Below, piece by piece: positions 1 to 6,685 of a DNA stretch of 7,207 nt (position 1 is the stretch's first letter; the number at the start of each line of letters is the position of its first letter). Origin of the DNA: Opitutia bacterium UBA7441 (GTDB lineage Bacteria > Verrucomicrobiota > Verrucomicrobiia > Opitutales > Coraliomargaritaceae); contig DLQD01000132.1 in the NCBI GenBank assembly GCA_002480015.1, positions 1 through 7,207 on the forward strand, read 5' to 3'. The notes beneath the pieces were generated by a model. It was not told the DNA's origin. It worked only from the letters and a program-made list of their open reading frames with translations, and ran no database searches. The translations under genes were made by a program, and so were the position numbers.

Positions 1-5
1 CCGAG

Positions 6-32
6 ATAATAAATACACAGGGTATTTATTAT
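6..32. repeat. Perfect 11-bp inverted repeat (AT-rich stem-loop or operator)
   Basis: The arms ATAATAAATAC (6-16) and GTATTTATTAT (22-32) are exact reverse complements around a 5-base centre, ACAGG. The dyad can be extended by a G.U and an A-T pair to 4-34. It lies 85 bases downstream of the exosortase stop codon and close to the left edge. On the minus strand the first arm is A-rich and the second U-rich, so it could end the exosortase transcript, but no separate U-run follows and the stem is very AT-rich. A regulator-binding dyad for a gene left of the window fits equally well. The repeat itself is certain; its role is not. Confidence 0.7.
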
Positions 33-118
33 TTGGGATGCGAGGAAGAGAATACCTTGTTCGACGCTTTCGGTTCAATTTATTGAGTGGGCCGACAGCG
101 ATATCAGTAACGTTCCTG

Positions 119-1024
119 CTACATTTCCGGTTGGGTCGGCCCGTTCAAGGAAACCCAGACGATGACTAGGCAGGCCCAGAATGTGACCCCGCCGACGATC
201 TCGTGCATAAGATCGTAGTGCTCCATGAGGGCGGGCGCAAGCAAGACGATGATGATGATACGCAGGATGTTAAAGATGAAGCCGAGGATCACGCCGGCGA
301 ATATATTCAGGGTGAGGTCGACCACATTCAAGCGGCGGTAGATCGCCAGGAGCAGCGCAAGCAGCAGGCTGGTCAGGATCACGCCGAAGCCATTGCACTC
401 CGAGGCCACGTGGAAGGGGTGTTCATTAACCATGAGAATGAGCATCGGGGGGGCGTCCACCGCTTCGCGCATGTAGCCGAGCTCCGTGCTCTGCCCGAGT
501 AGGCGGAGCAGATAGCCGCTCCACTGGCCGGCGAGTGAGCGCAGCGGCCAATCCAGCGGTGCCATCCAGATGCTCAAAAGCAAAAACGCGCAGAGTGTGC
601 CCGCCACAGTGCGTGTGAGCCGGCGCGTGCCTTCGCCGAAAACAAAGCGCACACCCGCGGCCAAGGCGCAGCAGTAGGCCGGGATGATGAGGAAGCCCCA
701 CCAGGCCGAGCTGCTGAAATTCTGCCCGACGTAGCTCGTAATCAACAATCCGTAGGCAGCGAACAGCGCTCGTTGGGCCGAAACGTTCAACTCCAGCGGA
801 TTCCGTACGGTGACGCCGCCAAAGCGCACTAGCAGAACGGACGCCGCCGTAAGCACGATGAGTGCGTGCAAGATGCGGCTTTGGTCGTAAGCCGTCTGTG
901 CGAACCAAAGCGTGAGCGGCCAAAGCGCCAGCCCGAGCATCCCAAAGAGCACGCAGTGCAGCCAGAACTCGGGTTGGTGACACTTCGTTTTTAAAGCATG
1001 GGCAAGTTGTTGGCGGATTGGCAC
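119..1024 (-). CDS. Exosortase/archaeosortase family membrane transpeptidase
   Basis: This is a polytopic inner-membrane protein of 301 residues with about eight hydrophobic segments. Enzymes of this family recognise C-terminal tripartite tags (PEP-CTERM-like: short motif, membrane helix, basic tail) on exported proteins, cleave them and probably attach the product to a surface carrier. The family's conserved residues are visible in order and in the expected membrane context: the Cys of SECNGFG (C210), the Arg of FNILRI (R255) and the His of HEIVGG (H274). An N-terminal segment with DQSRILHAL (about 47-55) resembles the conserved first part of exosortases. The start is GTG at 1024; no ATG, GTG or TTG lies upstream in frame before a stop, and the first internal ATG (residue 29) would cut into the first membrane segment. 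The catalytic motif reads CNG rather than the common CSG, so the subfamily is unclear. No EpsI-like partner domain is fused to it. It is divergent from carA across a 181-bp spacer and not in an operon with any gene seen here. No tagged substrate is visible. Confidence 0.9.
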   Translation of the reverse strand: MPIRQQLAHALKTKCHQPEFWLHCVLFGMLGLALWPLTLWFAQTAYDQSRILHALIVLTAASVLLVRFGGVTVRNPLELNVSAQRALFAAYGLLITSYVGQNFSSSAWWGFLIIPAYCCALAAGVRFVFGEGTRRLTRTVAGTLCAFLLLSIWMAPLDWPLRSLAGQWSGYLLRLLGQSTELGYMREAVDAPPMLILMVNEHPFHVASECNGFGVILTSLLLALLLAIYRRLNVVDLTLNIFAGVILGFIFNILRIIIIVLLAPALMEHYDLMHEIVGGVTFWACLVIVWVSLNGPTQPEM

Positions 1025-1205
1025 AGTAAAGATCTTGAAACTTAAGCTGCATTCGGCGAGGGAATTTTCTGCGACCGCAGGATTGGGCGGGTGTTCCTGA
1101 TTTCATCGTAGTGAGCCGTTCCGATTGCTCGTTCAGCGCATTGCGCAATCTGCCTCCGCTTTTGATTTGCATGGCGCGGGATTCTCGTTTGGCTCCTGCG
1201 CTAAC
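1025..1205. promoter_or_regulatory. Divergent intergenic spacer between exosortase gene and carA
   Basis: This 181-bp region must hold the 5' ends of both divergent genes unless one is read from further away. I see no good sigma70 promoter in it: TTGAAA at 1035-1040 is a good -35 match on the plus strand, but no TATAAT-like hexamer follows at 16-18 bases. Two short dyads stand out, CTGCGACCGCAG (1069-1080, 5-bp arms) and ATTGCGCAAT (1140-1149, perfect palindrome). Either could be an operator, but both are short enough to occur by chance. No pyrimidine-attenuation leader is evident before carA. Confidence 0.4.
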
Positions 1206-2372
1206 ATGGCTAAAACGAATCGCACTGGACTTATCGCATTTGAAGACGGAACTGTGTTCCGAGGCCGCGCCTTTGGCGCGGTCGCCACCAACGTTGGTGA
1301 GGCCTGCTTCAATACGAGCATGACGGGCTACCAGGAAATTCTGACCGACCCGTCGTATTTTTCTCAGATCGTGACGATGACGGCGGTGCAAATTGGTAAC
1401 TATGGCATTTGCCCGGATGATGTCGAATCGGACGGCCCTAAGGTCAAGGGCTTTATCGTGCGTGAGATCAGCCCGGTAGCGAGTAACTGGCGCAGCAATA
1501 TTTCGATCCAGGACTATCTGGCTGAAGCGGGCATTCCCGGTATCGAGGGGGTGGATACCCGTGCGATTACCAAGAAACTGCGCGTCTCGGGTGCACTCAA
1601 GGCCTGCATTTCGACGGAGGACATTTCCGAGGAACAGGCGGTCCAGCGCGCCAAGGAATTTGGCGGCCTGATCGGGGTCGACTTTGTCAAGGAAGTCACC
1701 GCAAAAGAGGCCTATCAGTGGGATCCTGAGATGAAACAGTCGACTCCTTTCACGGTCGTGGGCACCGACCTCAAGCTGAACGACGACAAATCCGAAAAGC
1801 CGCGCTTCAAGGTGGCGGCTTTAGATTTTGGGGCGAAATTTTCCATCTACCGCAAGCTGCAGCACCATGGCTTCGATGTGCATGTCTTTCCCGCGGACAC
1901 TTCGGCAGCGACAATTAAGGCCTTCAAGCCGGATGGTGTCTTCCTCTCCAACGGCCCCGGCGATCCCGGCGCGGTCGATTACGCGCATGCCACGGTTAAG
2001 GAGCTGATTCAGGACTACCCGACATTTGGCATCTGCCTTGGGCACCAGATCATCACGCACGCGCTGGGAGCGAAGACTTTCAAGCTGAAATTCGGACACC
2101 GCGGAGGGAACCAACCAGTCAAGAATCTGGAGACAGGTAAGGTCTCGATCACTGCGCAGAACCATGGCTTCGCCTCGACTCGTGAGGAGCTGGAAAAAGC
2201 CGGCGCCATCGTGACGGAGATCAATTTAAACGACGACACGGTCGAAGGCCTCCGCCTGAAGGACAAGCCGGTCTTTTCCGTGCAATACCATCCCGAGGCT
2301 GCGCCGGGGCCGAACGACGCGGATCCGCTCTTTGTTGATTTCTACAATATGGTTGCGAAACACGCGGGCTAA
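1206..2372 (+). CDS. carA: Carbamoyl-phosphate synthase small (glutaminase) subunit
   Basis: CarA hydrolyses glutamine and channels ammonia to CarB, which makes carbamoyl phosphate for pyrimidine and arginine synthesis in the cytoplasm. The protein is 388 residues, the normal length. The N-terminal CPSase domain spans about 5-145 (FEDGTVFRG, FNTSMTGYQEILTDPSY, GVDTRAITKKLR). The class I glutamine amidotransferase domain spans about 201-385 with SNGPGDPG (248-255), the nucleophile Cys277 in GICLGHQ, KFGHRGGNQPV, NHGFA, and the His362/Glu364 pair in QYHPEA. All catalytic residues are intact, and the spacing matches E. coli CarA (Cys269, His353, Glu355, recalled). The frame is open upstream to a TTG at 1125, but the ATG at 1206 (MAKTNRTG) places the first family-conserved residues at the usual distance from the N-terminus. 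No Shine-Dalgarno motif precedes it. carB is not adjacent; the next gene is convergent, 34 bp away. Confidence 0.97.
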   Translation: MAKTNRTGLIAFEDGTVFRGRAFGAVATNVGEACFNTSMTGYQEILTDPSYFSQIVTMTAVQIGNYGICPDDVESDGPKVKGFIVREISPVASNWRSNISIQDYLAEAGIPGIEGVDTRAITKKLRVSGALKACISTEDISEEQAVQRAKEFGGLIGVDFVKEVTAKEAYQWDPEMKQSTPFTVVGTDLKLNDDKSEKPRFKVAALDFGAKFSIYRKLQHHGFDVHVFPADTSAATIKAFKPDGVFLSNGPGDPGAVDYAHATVKELIQDYPTFGICLGHQIITHALGAKTFKLKFGHRGGNQPVKNLETGKVSITAQNHGFASTREELEKAGAIVTEINLNDDTVEGLRLKDKPVFSVQYHPEAAPGPNDADPLFVDFYNMVAKHAG

Positions 2373-2406
2373 TTCGGCCGCAGAAAACAAGTATCCATCC
2401 TTGAAC

Positions 2407-4812
2407 CTACTCGGTTGAGGCGGTGGCGGTCTTGGGGGCTTGGAGGATAGATACCCAGTCCGCCATGATGCGAGCGGCTTCACGGAGATAGATGTCGTAA
2501 GTGGGCTCGTCTTCTTCCTCCTCCTCGGGCTCGTCGGTTATCTCCTTGGCGACTGTCTCGGCGCCGAGGGACTCGCTGATTTCCGAGGCGATTTGCTTGA
2601 TTGGTTCGGCGAGGGTCTTTTGCGAGAGGGCTTCTTGCTCTTCGGTGACTTTGAGGAGGAACTCTTCTGCGGTGTAGTCGTTTTCGCTCAGGGCCTCGTA
2701 GGTGTCGTCAAGTTCGTCGATGTAGTCCTTTTCGCGGATCTTGCGCTCGATGCGCTCTTCCAAATGGATGGAGATGGCTTTTTCATCGTAGCGCTGGCGG
2801 CGCCACTCGATCTGCTTGTTCAGGAATTGAAATTCTTCGAGCGAGTCTTGCCGTTCCTGGCTGGCCCCGGCGAGGGTCTGCACCAAGGAGGAGTCTTCGG
2901 GGCTGGCCACCTTAAGTTTCGCCCAATTGTTGACCCAGTCGACGGGTTCGACTTCGTCCCAAGGTAGGGCATGGGGCAGGTCGTCCTCGCCGATCGGGAG
3001 GAATTCGTTAACCGAGGGCAGGGCGATATCAGAGGGGACGCCCTTAACCTGGGTGGAGCTGCCATCGGGGAGGAAAAATTGCTTAATAGTGATCTTCGAT
3101 GCGACTGGGCGGGCTTGAGGTTCGTTACTTTTTAAAAAACTGAACGGCATGCGGTTATTCATGTGGTAGACTTCCTGGACGGTGCCTTTGCCGTGGGTGG
3201 AGCTATTGCCGACGATGAGCGCACGGTCGTGGTCTTGTAGAGCCCCGGCTACGATCTCGGAGGCGGATGCGCTAAAGCGGGAGGTGAGCACGATGAGGGG
3301 CCCCTCCCAGAGCATTTCGGGGTCACGGTCGGAAAGCACATCGGTGCGCCCGGAGCTGTCGCGTACTTGCACGACGGGGCCGACAGGGATGAAGAGTCCG
3401 GCCACGCGGACGGCCTCGCTGAGAAGTCCGCCGCCATTCATTCGGAGGTCGAGGATGATGCCCTTGGCGCCCGCATCACGGAGCTTGTTGAGCAACTCGG
3501 CCACGTCGTCGGTTGTGGTGGTGAGGGTGCTGCCTGCGCCGATATTACCATAGAAAGAGGGCAGCTCTATCATGCCGACGGAGACCGTTTCGCTTTCGTT
3601 GAGCGGCACACTGATAAGCTTGGCCGTGGCGAGGTTGGCGGTGAGTTTGACCTCGCCGCGGACGATGGGGACGATCTTGCGCACGGAGGGGTCGGCTGCC
3701 TCGCCGGGGCGGATGAGCAGGCGCACGGTGGTGCCTTTCTCGCCTTTGATTTTACGCACGATGTAACGCAGTTGCATGTCGACGACGTCTTCAAATTCGT
3801 CATTACCCTGAGCGACGCCGAGTATCTGGTCTTCGGCCTCGAGTAGGCGTGAGCGTTCGGCAGGGCCGCCAGGGAGGATTTCTTTAATCGTGCAAATACC
3901 ATCGTCGTCTTCGAGCAGGGCACCGATTCCGACAAAAGAGTTTTGCACGGAAGAGTTGAAGCTCTCGAGTGTATCGGACGAGAGAAAGGTGGAGTGCGGA
4001 TCAAAGAGCTGCGTCATCGCATTGATGAAGGACTCCTGCACTTCGGCGGCTTCGCGCGCCACGGTATGGTTGAGGTTGCGCTCGTAGCGGCGGCGGATCT
4101 TTTCGCGCGCTTGATCGAGGATGTCGGCATAGAAGGCCTCGTCCTCAAGGAGGCGGCGAAGCTTGGTCGGATCGAAATCGTCCTCTTCGCCGACATTCGG
4201 ATCGACGACGTCGGGATTCTGCAGGGGCATAGAGGCCTCGCTCTCGTCCTTGTCTTCCGACGCGAGGGAGAGCATTTCGTTGAGCAGCTCGTATTTCAGG
4301 CGGCGCAGCCAGAGCACTTCGGCCTCCTCAGCAGAGACCGGCCACTCTGCTTCGCGGCGGTCGGGGGTAAATGTCTCGTCGAGGGTGAAATCAAAGTTTT
4401 GCTGTAAGCGCGTAAAGGCCCATTCGGTGCGGGCTTCGGCTTTTTGCTTGAAGCTTTTGTAGATTTCAAAGGCGGCGTAGAGGTTGCCTTTTTGTAGGAA
4501 TTCCTCCATCGCATCGCCAAAACGGAAGATGAAGTCGTCCACCTCTGGGCGGGTAAAATACATGCGGCCGTAGTCGAAGGACTCGATGTAAGCCTCCACC
4601 ATCTCGGCTCCATCGAGCTGCTCCATTGTGCCTCGCAGATAGTGGCGGGCATTGATGGTGTTGACGACCCAGCGCGTCTGCGAGGCCATCTCCTGGGAGG
4701 GGTCGAGCTTGGCGTTTGTCGACAGAACAAAGGCCAGTGCGACCGTGACAACGAGAGCGATTCGGACGATTCGTTTTTTCATGCGTGATTGGGAAGTGTT
4801 GATCGAGGTCAT
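2407..4812 (-). CDS. prc: Tail-specific / C-terminal processing protease (peptidase S41A)
   Basis: Prc/Tsp is a periplasmic serine protease with a Ser-Lys dyad. It degrades or trims exported proteins from their C-termini and in well-studied bacteria affects lipoprotein processing and peptidoglycan hydrolase turnover. Visible parts of the 801-residue protein: a signal peptide (about 11-34, MKKRIVRIAL start, hydrophobic core, STNA end, no lipobox Cys); a long N-terminal helical domain (40-285) typical of the long Prc class; a PDZ domain (about 293-370, FVGIGALL, GGPAERS); the protease core (about 410-600) with LDLRMNGGG (454-462), nucleophile Ser516 within FSASASEI, Asp527, and Lys542 in HGKGTVQ. 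Compared with E. coli, one extra residue lies between Asp and Lys. A charged, probably coiled C-terminal domain (655-760) is followed by an acidic run (760-769) and a final helix (771-791). The ATG at 4812 lies 10 bp after the rhomboid stop. The ATG at 4782 (MKKR) gives a more standard signal peptide and is an equally plausible start. Confidence 0.95.
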   Translation of the reverse strand: MTSINTSQSRMKKRIVRIALVVTVALAFVLSTNAKLDPSQEMASQTRWVVNTINARHYLRGTMEQLDGAEMVEAYIESFDYGRMYFTRPEVDDFIFRFGDAMEEFLQKGNLYAAFEIYKSFKQKAEARTEWAFTRLQQNFDFTLDETFTPDRREAEWPVSAEEAEVLWLRRLKYELLNEMLSLASEDKDESEASMPLQNPDVVDPNVGEEDDFDPTKLRRLLEDEAFYADILDQAREKIRRRYERNLNHTVAREAAEVQESFINAMTQLFDPHSTFLSSDTLESFNSSVQNSFVGIGALLEDDDGICTIKEILPGGPAERSRLLEAEDQILGVAQGNDEFEDVVDMQLRYIVRKIKGEKGTTVRLLIRPGEAADPSVRKIVPIVRGEVKLTANLATAKLISVPLNESETVSVGMIELPSFYGNIGAGSTLTTTTDDVAELLNKLRDAGAKGIILDLRMNGGGLLSEAVRVAGLFIPVGPVVQVRDSSGRTDVLSDRDPEMLWEGPLIVLTSRFSASASEIVAGALQDHDRALIVGNSSTHGKGTVQEVYHMNNRMPFSFLKSNEPQARPVASKITIKQFFLPDGSSTQVKGVPSDIALPSVNEFLPIGEDDLPHALPWDEVEPVDWVNNWAKLKVASPEDSSLVQTLAGASQERQDSLEEFQFLNKQIEWRRQRYDEKAISIHLEERIERKIREKDYIDELDDTYEALSENDYTAEEFLLKVTEEQEALSQKTLAEPIKQIASEISESLGAETVAKEITDEPEEEEEDEPTYDIYLREAARIMADWVSILQAPKTATASTE
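2503..2532 (-). other. Glu/Asp-rich linker within prc
   Basis: Residues 761-770 of the Prc protein read EPEEEEEDEP, encoded by a GAG/GAA-rich stretch that forms a purine-rich simple repeat in the DNA. It separates the conserved C-terminal domain from a terminal segment of about 30 residues containing YDIYLREAARIMADWVSIL, which looks like an amphipathic helix. The DNA repeat could allow small in-frame length changes between strains. Confidence 0.7.
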
Positions 4813-4822
4813 TCGCTAGGGC

Positions 4823-5728
4823 TTAGCGGTTTAAAGTGTCTTTGGCGCGGTCGAGGGTCTGCTTTTCGTCCACGGTCAAGGAACCGAAGCCAGAGGCGTT
4901 GATTTTATCAAGAATGCGGTCGACCTCTTTTTGCAACTCGTCGCGGCTCCTGCGATTGACCTTGTAGCTGGTGTCGCGCGAGGTCTTTTGCTTGCGCTTA
5001 AACCAGTCCGGTAACTCGACCGAAGCACGGGGGCGGCTGGAAGTGGCGAAAGGGATCGAGCGATTATGGATATATCGGTAGTAGAGGATGCCAGCCAGCA
5101 TGCCGCCTAGGTGGGCAGAGTGGGCGACGTAGGAGTGGCCCGGCAGTTCGTAGAAAAGGACGCCGCCTGCCGAAATCGCGAGACTGCCCCAGAAAACCCA
5201 TTTCGGTTTAACCGTGATCGGAAGGACAAAGAAGAGCAGAAGTGTAATCGGTTGTTCCGGATAGAGCAGGCAGAAGAAGGCCAGGATACCCATCACTGAC
5301 GCAGAGGCGCCGACGACGGGCCCTGAGCCGCTAAAATGGAAGCATAGATAAACCAGACCGCCGATCAGTGCGCCCCCCAAGTAGAGCCCGAGAAAACGTT
5401 CTCGGCCGATCAATGGTTCGATGATGCGCCCGATGAAAAACAGGCCTAGCATATTGCCGAAGATATGGAAAAAGCCCGCCGTGCTGTGAAGGAAGCCATA
5501 GCTGAGGATCGTCCACACTTTAAGCTCGCGGAAGTTTTGCCCGCTCAGGGCAAACCACTCGGACAAAAAGCGATTGTCCCGCCCGCCGATGCCGGGGAAG
5601 AAGACATTCATGACCTGCTGCAGGACAAACACAGCCACTGTGATGGCGATCAGCTGGGTCACCATCGAGGCCTTTTGAGGGCCAGTCTCCGAGGTGGAAT
5701 GGCGCATATACGGTCGGTCGTAGAGCAT
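4823..5728 (-). CDS. Rhomboid family intramembrane serine protease
   Basis: Rhomboids cleave transmembrane segments of other proteins within the bilayer using a Ser-His dyad. This 301-residue protein has about six membrane segments between residues 22 and 220. The nucleophile is Ser142 in GASAS (140-144, where many rhomboids have GASG). The paired His is His206 in HSAHLGGMLAG (203-213). The oxyanion residues His88 and Asn92 in FHIFGNMLG match the HxxxN motif of GlpG (His150/Asn154, recalled). A soluble tail (about 223-301) carries a basic segment and a helical stretch, RRSRDELQKEVDRILDKI, ending in GFGSLTVDEKQTLDRAKD. Such small C-terminal domains occur on rhomboids of several environmental phyla. 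The ATG at 5728 is used; an ATG at 5707 (MRHSTS) is possible. It is the first gene of a two-gene unit with prc, 10 bp apart. No Shine-Dalgarno motif is seen; a promoter and hairpin lie directly upstream. Confidence 0.93.
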   Translation of the reverse strand: MLYDRPYMRHSTSETGPQKASMVTQLIAITVAVFVLQQVMNVFFPGIGGRDNRFLSEWFALSGQNFRELKVWTILSYGFLHSTAGFFHIFGNMLGLFFIGRIIEPLIGRERFLGLYLGGALIGGLVYLCFHFSGSGPVVGASASVMGILAFFCLLYPEQPITLLLFFVLPITVKPKWVFWGSLAISAGGVLFYELPGHSYVAHSAHLGGMLAGILYYRYIHNRSIPFATSSRPRASVELPDWFKRKQKTSRDTSYKVNRRSRDELQKEVDRILDKINASGFGSLTVDEKQTLDRAKDTLNR

Positions 5729-5743
5729 GTTCTAAAATAAAAT

Positions 5744-5766
5744 TTCCGGCACGAACACGCCCGGAA
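5744..5766 (-). terminator. Hairpin with U-rich tail in the rhomboid leader
   Basis: TTCCGG (5744-5749) pairs with CCGGAA (5761-5766) around an 11-base loop. With one bulged base, two further A-T pairs extend the stem. On the minus strand it is followed directly by ATTTTATTTTA, so it has the form of a modest intrinsic terminator. It ends only 15 bases before the rhomboid ATG and lies downstream of the predicted promoter at 5782-5810. It could end read-through from the glycosyltransferase transcript, attenuate rhomboid-prc expression, or simply stabilise the 5' end of the mRNA. Confidence 0.5.
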
Positions 5767-5781
5767 TTAAAAAAGACCTAC

Positions 5782-5810
5782 AATATAGGAGCCTGTTCCC
5801 TGCGGGGCAA
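5782..5810 (-). promoter_or_regulatory. Candidate sigma70-type promoter for rhomboid-prc
   Basis: On the minus strand TTGCCC (5810-5805) resembles the -35 consensus (4 of 6) and TATATT (5787-5782) the -10 consensus (5 of 6), with an ideal 17-base spacer. Transcription would start near 5775, giving a leader of roughly 47 bases that consists mainly of the hairpin at 5744-5766. This is the best promoter match I found between genes in the window; it is based on pattern only. Confidence 0.5.
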
Positions 5811-5886
5811 GGAAGTTGTCGGCGTGGCGACTGTATCGACTGCGATTAGCTTGTGTGGCTAATTTTGGTTCCATCCTGCTTTGCCT

Positions 5887-5922
5887 CCACCGTGTGGCTT
5901 TGTTATTCTACGCGGACGGTGG
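5887..5922 (-). repeat. Inverted repeat just after the glycosyltransferase gene
   Basis: CCACCGT (5887-5893) is the reverse complement of ACGGTGG (5916-5922), a 7-bp stem with a 22-base loop that starts 14 bases after the glycosyltransferase stop codon. The left arm can instead fold locally (CCAC-CGT-GTGG). There is no U-run after the stem on the minus strand, so it is not a convincing intrinsic terminator; it could protect the mRNA 3' end or be chance. Confidence 0.3.
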
Positions 5923-5935
5923 CGACAAAATATCG

Positions 5936-6670
5936 CTACGTCTCCACCTTGGGCCGATCATACCAAAAGCCGCAGAGCTTGCGAGAGCGCACGGCGAAGG
6001 GCAGCACGATCATGAGCCCGACCCAGCCGAGGATTTGTAGACCTGAATACCATTGCAGCTTGCGTGCTGAGGTCATCACCGGGGCGAGATCAAGAATTCT
6101 GAAACATAGCCCCCGTTTGGCACCCCATCGTTTGATCTGGCGAGAAAAGCGGACTTCCTCGCTGGCGTAGAGCGCCTCGTCGTAGCCGCCGACAGCATAA
6201 AACGCCTCGCGCAGGCAGAAAAGGAAGCTACCTGCCGCGACGCGTGTGAGCTTGGAGATGCGCTCCCATAGGCCGATGCCGAAGCGCCCAATCAAGCCGA
6301 CTGCACCCTCAAAACGCACCACCGATCCGCCGCCAACACAGTCTCCATGATCAAGCTGGCGGAGTGCCTCGGCCAGCAGCTCCGGTTGGATCCGAGTGTC
6401 GGCATCGATAAAAATGAGATAGCGGCCACGGCTCTCGGCGGCACCGGCATTGCGCGCCCGGGCGATCTGATTAATGGGTTCGTAGACGACGAGGTCCGCG
6501 CCGTGCGCGCGGGCGACTTCGGCCGTGTCGTCGCTCGAATGATTATCCACCACGATGCATTCGCCGGACGCGGAGACCTCAGCCATAGCCGCTCGGATCG
6601 CCTGCAGCGTGGCAGGTAACTCACGGCCTTCGTTGTAGGCCGGAATGATAATGGAGTAGGTAGGCGACAT
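5936..6670 (-). CDS. Glycosyltransferase family 2 protein
   Basis: The 244-residue protein has a GT-A nucleotide-sugar transferase fold and probably works at the cytoplasmic face of the membrane. Motifs in order: SIIIPAYNEG at the N-terminus (6-15), VVDNHSSDDT (40-49, nucleotide binding), RARNAGAAESRG (71-82), and the metal-binding DXD as FIDADTR (87-93, Asp89 and Asp91). AGSFLFCLREAFYAVGGYDE (146-165) and the acidic pair EE at 171-172 match the acceptor-side region of family 2 enzymes. A single hydrophobic segment (about 210-227) near the C-terminus may anchor it. Sugar donor and acceptor cannot be told from sequence; cell-surface polysaccharide or glycolipid synthesis is likely. The ATG at 6670 directly precedes the first beta strand, as usual. 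It lies 15 bp downstream of the SOUL-like gene on the same strand, so the two are probably co-transcribed. No other polysaccharide genes are adjacent. Confidence 0.92.
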   Translation of the reverse strand: MSPTYSIIIPAYNEGRELPATLQAIRAAMAEVSASGECIVVDNHSSDDTAEVARAHGADLVVYEPINQIARARNAGAAESRGRYLIFIDADTRIQPELLAEALRQLDHGDCVGGGSVVRFEGAVGLIGRFGIGLWERISKLTRVAAGSFLFCLREAFYAVGGYDEALYASEEVRFSRQIKRWGAKRGLCFRILDLAPVMTSARKLQWYSGLQILGWVGLMIVLPFAVRSRKLCGFWYDRPKVET

Positions 6671-6685
6671 GTGGCTAAGACCGAT

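Noticed and set aside
2..169. Plus-strand frame open from the left edge to a stop at 167-169 (with an ATG at 38)
   Set aside because: It crosses the inverted repeat, overlaps the exosortase 3' end and shows no recognisable protein features; possibly the tail of a convergent gene but unsupported.
1069..1149. Two short palindromes in the divergent spacer as operators
   Set aside because: Dyads with 5-bp arms are expected by chance several times in 7 kb, and neither sits on a recognisable promoter.
1125..1205. Upstream in-frame extension of carA from a TTG codon
   Set aside because: It would add 27 residues with no family similarity; the ATG at 1206 gives the standard CarA N-terminus.
426..1391. 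Long minus-strand open frame overlapping the exosortase gene and the carA 5' end
   Set aside because: It is an out-of-frame reading of two well-supported genes, rich in Arg/His/Ala without any domain, and crosses the divergent promoter spacer.
2384..2403. Possible terminator between the convergent carA and prc genes
   Set aside because: On the minus strand CAAG/CTTG forms only a 4-bp stem before TTTT; too weak to call, and no better hairpin is present in the 34-bp gap.
2440..2967. 175-codon plus-strand open frame antisense to the 3' part of prc
   Set aside because: It mirrors the Glu/Lys-rich Prc C-terminus as Phe/Leu/Val-rich text, with no domain; a product of codon bias on the opposite strand.
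5303..5305. Rhomboid suspected of an altered active site because of GASAS instead of GASG
   Set aside because: The nucleophile Ser142, His206 and the His88/Asn92 pair are all present; the residue after the Ser varies among active rhomboids.
5816..6170. Plus-strand small open frames spanning the spacer and the glycosyltransferase 3' end
   Set aside because: Most of each is antisense to the glycosyltransferase; no domain and no initiation signals.
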